DNA of 15,721 nucleotides from DAOVQB01 sp023128935 (GTDB lineage Bacteria > Eisenbacteria > RBG-16-71-46 > CAIMUX01 > WJJG01): the NCBI GenBank assembly GCA_030628905.1, contig DAOVQB010000097.1:1-15721 (forward strand). The letters run 5' to 3'. The notes under the pieces are model-generated. The model was not told the origin of the DNA and did no database searches. It saw only the letters and a program-made list of their open reading frames with translations. The position numbers and the translations under genes are program-made. Shown here piece after piece: positions 1 through 5,211 of this stretch; the first letter of the stretch is position 1; each line of letters opens with the position of its first letter.

Positions 1-144
1 CCCCGCTCGATACCAGACCGAGATACAAACGACTGGCGCTGTGTGGGATTCGAGCAGCAGCGCGAGAAGTCCGTTGCCGCAGCGATGTTCAACTATGTCC
101 AAGTCAGACGGTCTCACTCCCTGACCTCACAATTCCCTAACTGA
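1..144 (+). CDS. possible C-terminal end of an unidentified protein, cut by the window edge
   Basis: Reading from base 1, the plus strand is open for 47 codons and stops with TGA at 142-144. The peptide (containing DWRCVGFEQQREKSVAAAMF) has a mixed, protein-like composition. I do not recognise the family, no start is visible, and 47 open codons in GC-rich DNA can occur by chance. The plus-oriented side of the hairpin at 381-400 would be a suitable terminator for a gene entering from the left, but it is some 240 bases downstream. The region 145-426 contains no convincing gene. This is a low-confidence partial call. Confidence 0.2.
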   Translation, partial: PRSIPDRDTNDWRCVGFEQQREKSVAAAMFNYVQVRRSHSLTSQFPN

Positions 145-227
145 CCCTAATCCGGCCATAATCCTCGGCGCAAACTACTGTTGCTCGCTCTCTAGCACGC
201 CATCTGAGACCGTGCTCGAAATGAAAA

Positions 228-315
228 CCCCCTTCTCGAAAGGGAATATCCCGTTCACGAAAAGAAATATCCCCCTTCTCAAACTCAAATACGCCCCCTA
301 TTTGAAGACGGATAT
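228..315. repeat. degenerate ~22-bp tandem repeat, four units
   Basis: Four consecutive units of 22, 21, 22 and 23 bases begin at 228, 250, 271 and 293. Each starts with a C-rich block, passes through a purine-rich TTCxCGAAA-like or related core, and ends in AATAT, AATAC or GATAT. Read on the minus strand, the units in one frame would give heptads such as GDISFRE and RDIPFRE. That frame overlaps the downstream gene out of frame and has no ribosome site, so I treat this as non-coding. It lies downstream of the minus-strand gene ending at 427. Confidence 0.55.
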
Positions 316-334
316 GAAAAGAAGAGGGATCCCT

Positions 335-392
335 GCACTGTGTCAAGAAGAAACGGCGCGGCACTGTGTCAAGAAGAAACGGCGCGGCACTG
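335..392. repeat. 26-bp direct tandem repeat, 2.2 copies
   Basis: Two perfect 26-base copies occupy 335-360 and 361-386, each beginning GCACTGTGTCAAG and ending GGCGCG. A partial third copy (GCACTG) follows at 387-392. The second copy supplies one arm of the hairpin at 381-400 and its T-rich tail on the minus strand, so the duplication has copied half of a terminator. It lies 35 to 92 bases beyond the stop codon of the gene at 427-1089. Confidence 0.85.
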
Positions 393-407
393 GCCACGCC
401 GGTTTTT
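381..407. terminator. probable bidirectional intrinsic terminator
   Basis: GGCG (381-384) pairs with CGCC (397-400), then after a C/A mismatch GGC (386-388) pairs with GCC (393-395), closed by an ACTG loop. On the plus strand the stem is followed by GGTTTTT (401-407). On the minus strand it is followed by a GTTTCTTCTT tail made of bases from the 26-bp repeat. On the minus strand it sits about 27 bases past the stop of the gene ending at 427, a normal distance. The stem is short, so efficiency is uncertain. Confidence 0.5.
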
Positions 408-426
408 GCGTTGCGAGTTGCGATTC

Positions 427-1089
427 CTACTTGAACAGATCCTTTATGGCACCCCAGGTAGTTCGGTGCGTCGAACTTGTTCCCAAATCCGTGATGCCGA
501 TGCGGACTGCGGGAATCAGCTGCGCTCTGCCGGTATCGTCGTGCCAGGTGCCCTGGTACAGGCCCCAGCCCTGATTCCCCGGCTCTGCAGAAGCCAGTCC
601 AATCCTGTCTCCCGGAAGCAGCACAGCGCCGATCGTAAAGCAGTCTCCCTCCCCGCCCATGAGGTGCGGCGGGCAGGCAATGTCGTTCTTCAAGGCTACA
701 TAGGTCCATGCGGCAGGCGGCCAACTCGCATAGAGGGGGCTGAACTCCAGGTCATCCGCGACGATTTCCCCCGGCGCGTCGCTCAGACCACCAGCTTCCC
801 GAATGGTTACATGGTGGATTCCTGTGCCGCTCACAAAAAGGGCCACATACTCGACTAGCCAGGGCCCCTCAAGTGCGGGTTCCGGCAGCTGGAATGTGAG
901 CTGAACCTCATCAGCCCAATTCTCCCCGATTGCATACCCGAGGATCTCACCGCTTTCGCAGCCCAGGTAGGCATCCGTGCGCTCATCCCAATCAGGGACC
1001 GTTAGGGGGTTCTCGTACCATTCGCGCGCTCCCGCGCTTACCGCAACCACAGCTGCCAGCACGAAAGCCATCCATGCGGCGATTCTCAT
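427..1089 (-). CDS. small secreted protein with TTWGAIKxLF C-terminal tail (paralogue of the gene at 4254-4889)
   Basis: This encodes 220 residues. The start is ATG at 1089 because a GGAGG site lies just upstream and the first 21 residues form a clean signal peptide ending SAGA. An in-frame start 60 bases upstream would bury that signal. The mature part is acidic and rich in Trp, Gly and Pro, as in beta-sandwich extracellular modules, but I do not recognise a named domain. It shares with the protein at 4254-4889 the pattern WA(D/E)E(V/I)Q, an H-x-V-x-x-REA...APGE(I/V) block, a WGxYxGxWxDDTG block and the last residues TTWGAIK-x-LF. The shared tail after a variable linker could be a sorting or anchoring signal; that is inference. 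The gene is probably monocistronic, with hairpins upstream (1151-1192) and a terminator downstream. Function is unknown. Confidence 0.85.
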   Translation of the reverse strand: MRIAAWMAFVLAAVVAVSAGAREWYENPLTVPDWDERTDAYLGCESGEILGYAIGENWADEVQLTFQLPEPALEGPWLVEYVALFVSGTGIHHVTIREAGGLSDAPGEIVADDLEFSPLYASWPPAAWTYVALKNDIACPPHLMGGEGDCFTIGAVLLPGDRIGLASAEPGNQGWGLYQGTWHDDTGRAQLIPAVRIGITDLGTSSTHRTTWGAIKDLFK

Positions 1090-1150
1090 TTTTGTCCTCC
1101 ATGTTGCCTGGCAAGGACTCTCACAAGTCCCTGCTCGCCGCCTTATCACG

Positions 1151-1192
1151 CTAAGAGCTTAGCACACCAAGGCCGACATCGTCAAGTCGGCC
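1151..1192. promoter_or_regulatory. two inverted repeats upstream of the secreted-protein gene
   Basis: CTAAG-AG-CTTAG (1151-1162) and GGCCGAC-8 nt-GTCGGCC (1171-1177 with 1186-1192) are perfect inverted repeats 60 to 105 bases upstream of the start at 1089. On the minus strand a TTGACG -35-like box falls inside the second repeat, with only a weak -10 candidate about 17 bases on. An operator or leader hairpin is possible; the promoter itself is not convincing. Confidence 0.3.
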
Positions 1193-1234
1193 CACTTGCC
1201 ATATTTACGACGTAACTACGTCCAATACAATGAG

Positions 1235-1276
1235 TTACCTGGCAGCTACAGCGATCTTACATCTGAAGCTTAGAAA
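1235..1276 (-). pseudogene. possible relic of a FlgD-like/type IX-like C-terminal domain
   Basis: On the minus strand this stretch reads FLSFRCKIAVAAR and then stop. The neighbouring gene at 1560-2441 has FLRMRVGDAVIAR at the matching place of its C-terminal domain, and the DNA also resembles it around CTGGCA..TACAGC. An in-frame stop lies three codons upstream (TAA-TCC-TTC, then the TTT of the fragment), so it can only be a decayed fragment. The match is short and could be chance. The rest of the gap 1277-1440 shows no recognisable coding content. Confidence 0.25.
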
Positions 1277-1436
1277 GAAGGATTACATGTGTATTCTATA
1301 TCGCACCCCGATTCCGGGATCTACAGGAACAGCGCTTTCAGCTGGCGCCTTGGAGCAGGCATCCTGGGAGACTCCGCCTGGCACAGCAACCCAGATCGAG
1401 GTCGCGAGCGGGTATCTCCCATAGACGAAGTCTTGG

Positions 1437-1488
1437 GGAAAAGGGCCAAAGTCGAGGGAGCGGTGTCCAGAGGGCCCCGCTCCTCGAC
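1437..1488 (-). terminator. strong hairpin terminator downstream of the DNRLRE gene
   Basis: Bases 1451-1463 pair with 1477-1488 over 12 base pairs with a single bulged G, around a 13-base loop. On the minus strand the stem is followed at once by TTTGGCCCTTTT. It lies about 70 bases past the stop of the gene at 1560-2441, so it probably ends that operon. A second small stem, CCTCCG (1517-1522) with CGGAGG (1536-1541), lies between them. Confidence 0.6.
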
Positions 1489-1559
1489 CTATGGGGATTC
1501 TGCCTCACATTTCTAGCCTCCGCCATTCACTGCGCCGGAGGGGTTGGCCCTTCTGGGCA

Positions 1560-2441
1560 CTATCTTATTACATGAACTTTCCTGGCAATTACAGCATCCC
1601 CCACCCTCATCCTGAGGAAATAGATCCCTGCAGTTACGTCCGGATCACCTCTAACTGCTCCCCCCCAGGTAACGCAGTGTTGTCCCGCCGGTCGGTACCC
1701 ACTCACAAGCGTCTCAACCCTCTGGCCAAGAATGTTCAGTATATCAATGGAGACGAGCCCTTCATTTTCCAGCGAATAGTCAATTGTTGTCGGCTGGCTG
1801 ATAGGGTTAGAACATCTCAGCTCTATCGCCATGTGCTGCGCCTTGTCTCCTGCGATGGCGCCCGCACTGATATACTCTACCACTAGATAGGGATGCCGCG
1901 ACGACACCCCATAATCCTTGGAATAGAACCTGCTGCATCGGCCCTCGTAGTAGCGCGCCTCTACGGCCAGACCATAGTCATCAATCGTGCCGTCGACCCA
2001 CGCCTGCACGAGGTCCCGGATATCGACGGCATACCAGCAGTAGGTTCCGGGGCCGAACCGAAAGGACGCCCATATCTGGGATCCGTGTGGTATGTGCTGA
2101 TTCTGCGGCCAGGTGTTTTCGCACCAGTCCTGCGTGATGGCGTAGAAGTCCGTAGATGTGTAAGGATGGTTTGGACAACCGTGGAACCGGAACATGTTAA
2201 GCGTTGCGCTCACAATAGTCGCGTTTGCGATCTCACTGAGATCGAACTTCATCATAATGCGCTGGAACATCTGGCATCCGGCGTGGTTTGCCACCCACAG
2301 CTCCCCCTGGGGATGTGGGTACGGATCATATGGATCGGTGTACATATCGTCGGTAGGTTCAATGGTAAGAGTGTCCGCACTTGCCACAGGTGCCAGCAAT
2401 CCCACCAGCATCGCGGCGGCAAGAACCCAATATGCCCTCAT
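1560..2441 (-). CDS. secreted DNRLRE-domain protein with FlgD-like/type IX-like C-terminal domain
   Basis: This encodes 293 residues. ATG at 2441 is preceded by AGGAGG with six bases of spacing and opens a 22-residue signal peptide (ending VASA). Residues about 24-190 match the DNRLRE/carbohydrate-binding-like pattern: an opening TLTIEPTDDMYTD, a RIMMKFDLS strand, A-x-I-x-S-A-x-L, a D-x-x-x-L-V-Q-A-W-V-D-G block and a closing SSRHPYLVVEY. Residues about 205-293 are a C-terminal sorting-like domain (NPISQPTTIDYSLENEG, VSIDILNILGQRV, AGIYFLRM, final IARKVHVIR). Such domains are often read by type IX-like secretion in the Bacteroidetes relatives; whether that machinery exists here is unknown. 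Several Cys in the DNRLRE part could form disulfides. It lies 53 bases after the barrel gene, probably in the same operon. The exact ligand is unknown. Confidence 0.85.
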   Translation of the reverse strand: MRAYWVLAAAMLVGLLAPVASADTLTIEPTDDMYTDPYDPYPHPQGELWVANHAGCQMFQRIMMKFDLSEIANATIVSATLNMFRFHGCPNHPYTSTDFYAITQDWCENTWPQNQHIPHGSQIWASFRFGPGTYCWYAVDIRDLVQAWVDGTIDDYGLAVEARYYEGRCSRFYSKDYGVSSRHPYLVVEYISAGAIAGDKAQHMAIELRCSNPISQPTTIDYSLENEGLVSIDILNILGQRVETLVSGYRPAGQHCVTWGGAVRGDPDVTAGIYFLRMRVGDAVIARKVHVIR

Positions 2442-2470
2442 GTAGATCCTCCTTTCGTTGCATCGTTGCG

Positions 2471-2485
2471 GCTCGCTGGGCGAGC
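2471..2485 (-). promoter_or_regulatory. intercistronic hairpin between the barrel and DNRLRE genes
   Basis: GCTCGC (2471-2476) and GCGAGC (2480-2485) form a perfect 6-bp stem with a 3-base loop in the 53-base gap between two co-oriented genes. No T-tract follows on the minus strand, so it is more likely an mRNA stability or processing element than a terminator. It ends about 12 bases before the AGGAGG site of the downstream gene. Confidence 0.4.
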
Positions 2486-2494
2486 TGCCGTTCA

Positions 2495-3661
2495 CTACAG
2501 AGCCGTTTGCAGGCGAACTATCAACCTCTCCGCCTCATCGTCCGCGCCGCCCGGTTGCGAAACCGGCGCCATATAATCAATCCTCAGCATGGATTGTTCT
2601 TCACTCAGTCCAAGGGTGACTCCGCCTGTCAGGTAGGAGTACCGATGATCACCATCCACGTTGGAGGCCTTGTCCCAGGACTCATATTTGGCGTACGGCT
2701 GGACATAGCGCAACGCATCCCAGCCGGTGCTGATGGCATAGCCGCCCTCAAAGTAGAAAGCTGTCATTTCGAGATCTTCAGGCCTGATTACGCTCTCTTG
2801 CGGGTCGTCGTGCTGGAAAGCCTTTCCATGGTAATATTCCCCCCGTAGCTTGCTGTTGTGCGAATCAAGGGAAACACCGAAGCCAGTTCTGTAGCCGGAT
2901 CCATAGACAGTCTCATAGGGTGGGATTGGTTCTGCTCCCAATGCCATCGCAACGTCGCTGTAGTGCCCGCAGACAGACAAGCCCGGAACGGGGGTATGCA
3001 GGACCAGGCCAAAGAGAAAGTCGTGTTCTCTATCAAGCGTCCCGGCAGGTCCGTTTAGATATGCAAGTTGCGCTTCAATCCTCACTGCGTCATTGGCGGA
3101 ATAGTCGAAATCGAGAACGGCGCCCGTGGGATGACATCTCGCAAAGACCTGCCTGAAGCCTGGCTTCTCGGCCGTGAGCATGTGGATGCAGCACTCATGG
3201 GCCATGAATCCCCGCAGCATGTGTCCCTTCGCGAATCCCAGTCTCAGCAGTGTGGAAGGCCTGTAGAACACGCCTGCCTCCATCAATTTGATCTGGCGGC
3301 CGGGCTGGCATGTGGCGGTTGCAGCTTCGAAAGAATACTCAATGCCCTCTCCCACGCATCCGAATGCTTCTATGCCCGCGAATCGGATCGAGAATCCGTC
3401 GACGTCAAGCTCGTAGCCGCCCCTTTCCAGGTCGCCATCGCGGTAGTATTTCTTGCCCTCAACAGCGACATCCACATGGAACTCCGGAGGATCCAAGGCG
3501 CATGCACGGTGAGCGCCGGCAGCCAGCACAAGTGCGGTTACTAACACTTGGACACTGATGGCCAAGGCGGCCGCCAAAGAAGGTCGTCGCCTCGCGCGCC
3601 CCGCTTGTACATTGACTCGGACTCTGAGATCGGAGTGGTGAATCGTGGGCGTTGATCGCAT
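2495..3661 (-). CDS. outer-membrane beta-barrel (porin-like) protein
   Basis: This encodes 388 residues from ATG at 3661, which lies nine bases after an AAGGGGGG site. An in-frame ATG at 3670 touches that site directly and is less likely. The N-terminus has an unusually long basic region (to about residue 27) and then a hydrophobic stretch (28-50) ending ACA, before LDPPEFHVD. From residue 60 on, alternating polar and hydrophobic strands and aromatic girdles dominate (for example LRGEYYHGK, AFYFEGGYAI, LRYVQPYAKYESWD, YSYLTGGVTLGL), as in phosphate-selective porin O/P-like barrels. That suggests passive uptake or anchoring in the outer membrane. Six Cys in the mature part, including a CC pair near 157, are unusual for a barrel. 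The C-terminal residue is Leu, not the usual Phe/Trp. It is probably co-transcribed with the DNRLRE gene. Confidence 0.75.
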   Translation of the reverse strand: MRSTPTIHHSDLRVRVNVQAGRARRRPSLAAALAISVQVLVTALVLAAGAHRACALDPPEFHVDVAVEGKKYYRDGDLERGGYELDVDGFSIRFAGIEAFGCVGEGIEYSFEAATATCQPGRQIKLMEAGVFYRPSTLLRLGFAKGHMLRGFMAHECCIHMLTAEKPGFRQVFARCHPTGAVLDFDYSANDAVRIEAQLAYLNGPAGTLDREHDFLFGLVLHTPVPGLSVCGHYSDVAMALGAEPIPPYETVYGSGYRTGFGVSLDSHNSKLRGEYYHGKAFQHDDPQESVIRPEDLEMTAFYFEGGYAISTGWDALRYVQPYAKYESWDKASNVDGDHRYSYLTGGVTLGLSEEQSMLRIDYMAPVSQPGGADDEAERLIVRLQTAL

Positions 3662-3753
3662 CAAGAACATCCCCCCTTATCTGCGGGCACTGCGACGCAG
3701 CTTCTTGCCGACCTGCTCCCTTGAGGGTTCCACCGACTTGAAGTGCCAACGGA

Positions 3754-3827
3754 CCAGGGGGAAGCCAGGCTGCAACGCAGGGGAGAGGTTCTCCCGGGTT
3801 GTCTGTTCATAAACGGCTTCCCCCTGG
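3754..3827 (-). ncRNA. candidate structured leader RNA: 13-bp stem enclosing two hairpins
   Basis: CCAGGGGGAAGCC (3754-3766) is perfectly complementary to 3815-3827. The 48 bases between them contain CTGC-AAC-GCAG (3770-3780) and, directly adjoining it, GGGAGA-GGT-TCTCCC (3781-3795), both perfect. The remaining 19 bases (3796-3814) are single-stranded, so the fold is a compact three-way junction. It lies 93 to 166 bases upstream of the barrel start, inside the leader predicted from the promoter at 3961-3987. I cannot match it to a known riboswitch. It could also be a small palindromic mobile repeat with 13-bp ends. Nothing T-rich follows it, so it is not a simple terminator. Strand is assigned from context only. 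Confidence 0.45.
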
Positions 3828-3960
3828 CAACCCCGATCAGCATGCAACCGCCAGCAACCATCAAGGCAACGCCACTCCCTCTCGTCATCCGTCCCCTAAC
3901 AGGCGGGACAGGCGAGATATCAAAATGTTAGGCAAGACAAGTAAAACTAGGCGTTACCAA

Positions 3961-3987
3961 CTTATACCGCCCAACATTTTTTGTCCA
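3961..3987 (-). promoter_or_regulatory. candidate promoter for the barrel-DNRLRE operon
   Basis: On the minus strand TGGACA (plus 3982-3987) and TATAAG (plus 3961-3966) are one mismatch each from the sigma-70 consensus boxes. The spacer is 15 bases, shorter than ideal. Transcription would start near 3954 and give a leader of almost 300 bases containing the structured element at 3754-3827. A terminator for the upstream gene lies directly behind it, which supports a transcription-unit boundary here. Confidence 0.4.
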
Positions 3988-3990
3988 GCC

Positions 3991-4016
3991 TAAAAAGAGG
4001 CTTCCTGCCCAAGCCT
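3991..4016 (-). terminator. intrinsic terminator on the minus strand
   Basis: AGGCTT (3998-4003) pairs with AAGCCT (4011-4016) around a 7-base loop. On the minus strand the stem is followed by CTTTTTA. The stem is only six base pairs, but the T-tract is in the right place. It lies about 240 bases beyond the stop of the gene at 4254-4889, so it would close that unit before the next promoter. Confidence 0.5.
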
Positions 4017-4202
4017 GGCATGAGTTCTTCTTATGACTCCTATGATCCAATCTCCAATGGGGGGAAAGTCGCTGCGGCAGGGGTTCGGCCGACTGCATTT
4101 TCTGGCCGGACATCGTCGCGAAGGCACGCCGAGGATCGGCGAAGGGAGAGCATAACGAAGGCGGAGCGGGCGTGAAGCTGCGCAAAGACAGTAGATGCCT
4201 GA
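4017..4202. other. intergenic stretch without recognisable gene
   Basis: No frame here has a ribosome site or family resemblance. The two open frames that cross it (one on each strand) are short and of shadow type. It carries the 3' untranslated side of the gene at 4254-4889. Confidence 0.5.
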
Positions 4203-4270
4203 TGATAGCTCCGGGGTCTTAAAGGAACAGGGCTTGCTGATAGCTCCGGGGTCTTAAAGGAACAGGGCTT
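4203..4270. repeat. 35-bp-period tandem repeat copying the 3' end of the adjacent gene
   Basis: A 33-base unit (TGATAGCTCCGGGGTCTTAA...) occurs at 4203-4235 and again at 4238-4270. The second copy contains the last codons and stop codon of the gene ending at 4254 (on the minus strand AAGCCCTGTTCCTTTAA). The octamer GGAGCTAT, which codes for the Gly-Ala-Ile of its tail at 4273-4280, is present in both copies too. The copies differ from the gene by a two-base length change before AAGCCC, so the extra copy does not read as the same peptide in frame. Confidence 0.85.
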
Positions 4271-4889
4271 TTATAGCTCCCCAGGTCGTCGAGTCTGGTG
4301 AGAAGGATGCCTCGACCGGGATGACGCGAACGCCTGCGTTGACTCCCCAATCCCCGGTGTCGTCGCACCACTCACCGCGGTAGAAACCCCAAGTGTGGCC
4401 GTCGGCCGCAGTATCGTCCAGACCGATACTGTCATCGATACCATCGAGCCGGACACCGATGAAGATCTCCTCGCCGCCGCAGAGGACCAGAGAGAGACCT
4501 GAGATGTCTACATCCACCCAACGAACGGGCGGGATGGGAGTACCCGGATTGAAGAGGACGCTCTCATCAATCACCTCACCTGGAGCCCCAGTGATGCCAT
4601 TGGGCGCCTCACGCACAACCACGCTATGGTCAAGAGTGCCCCCTACCCAGAGGCGCACGGTAGTGAGCATCCAAGGATCCGTGTTCGGCATGGCGAAACC
4701 GACCTGAATCTCCTCGGCCCAGGAGGGGTTTATGCCCCAGCGCTCGAACCCACCGTCGTCGTATGCCAGTTCATGGTCGCCAAGCAACTCGCCACTGACG
4801 ACTGGGTAGTCGTAGGCTTCCGACTCGCGGCCACTGCGCGCCGGGACTGCCAGCATAAGAACCGCGAGACACAGTATGAGAATCCTCAT
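4254..4889 (-). CDS. small secreted protein with TTWGAIKxLF tail (paralogue of the gene at 427-1089)
   Basis: This encodes 211 residues. ATG at 4889 follows a GGGGAGGGAG site and starts a typical signal peptide (MRILILCLAVLMLAVPARS). An upstream in-frame start near 5255 would add over 120 unlikely residues. The mature part is acidic, with many Gly, Trp and Val, and looks like a beta-sandwich. It shares with the gene at 427-1089 the WAEEIQVGF strand, the H-x-V-x-x-REA...APGE block, the WGFYRGEWCDDTG block near 180 and the final TTWGAIKALFL. Family and ligand are unknown; a surface or secreted role is inferred from the signal peptide. The 3' end, including the stop codon, is part of a tandem repeat that extends downstream. 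The gene diverges from the prmA-like gene across a 322-base gap. Confidence 0.85.
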   Translation of the reverse strand: MRILILCLAVLMLAVPARSGRESEAYDYPVVSGELLGDHELAYDDGGFERWGINPSWAEEIQVGFAMPNTDPWMLTTVRLWVGGTLDHSVVVREAPNGITGAPGEVIDESVLFNPGTPIPPVRWVDVDISGLSLVLCGGEEIFIGVRLDGIDDSIGLDDTAADGHTWGFYRGEWCDDTGDWGVNAGVRVIPVEASFSPDSTTWGAIKALFL

Positions 4890-5069
4890 GCGCTCCCTCC
4901 CCTGCCCGGACAGGAATCTGCCCAGGTGATGCCGGGAAACCGAAGGACCGGCCCCTTCTGTCTGGATCGTCAGGACAGCGGATTTGCTGAGAAGAAATGG
5001 TGTTAGGGCTCGCGCAAGAATCGCTGCAACGGAGGCTATCCACTGGAAATCGGGGCACTGTTGGGGGGC

Positions 5070-5142
5070 ATGGATCCTTGCGGCTCCGGCGCCTTGGCGG
5101 TATGGCGGTATGGATCCTTGCTGATGTAGCGCCATGGCGTAT
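5070..5142. repeat. imperfect 40-bp tandem repeat between divergent genes
   Basis: ATGGATCCTTGC followed by a variable part and GCGCCxTGGCG occurs at 5070-5102 and again at 5110-5142. It lies in the 322-base gap between the divergent genes starting at 4889 and 5212. No clear promoter is visible in the gap. The ATG at 5134 in the second copy is in frame with the prmA-like gene, but it lacks a ribosome site. The rest of 4890-5211 shows no gene. Confidence 0.6.
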
Positions 5143-5211
5143 GCTCCCGATGCTCGCGGGTGCGTCCGCTCACGACCGCCTTTTGAAGGAAACCAATGCT
5201 GCGAGGAGTCA

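Noticed and set aside
137..724. 195-residue minus-strand open frame
   Set aside because: It overlaps the well-supported secreted gene at 427-1089 in another frame, has no ribosome site, and its odd heptads come from the 22-bp repeat.
340..858. 172-residue plus-strand open frame and its neighbour at 212-574
   Set aside because: Both run antisense to the secreted gene and through the 26-bp repeat, with no ribosome site or family resemblance.
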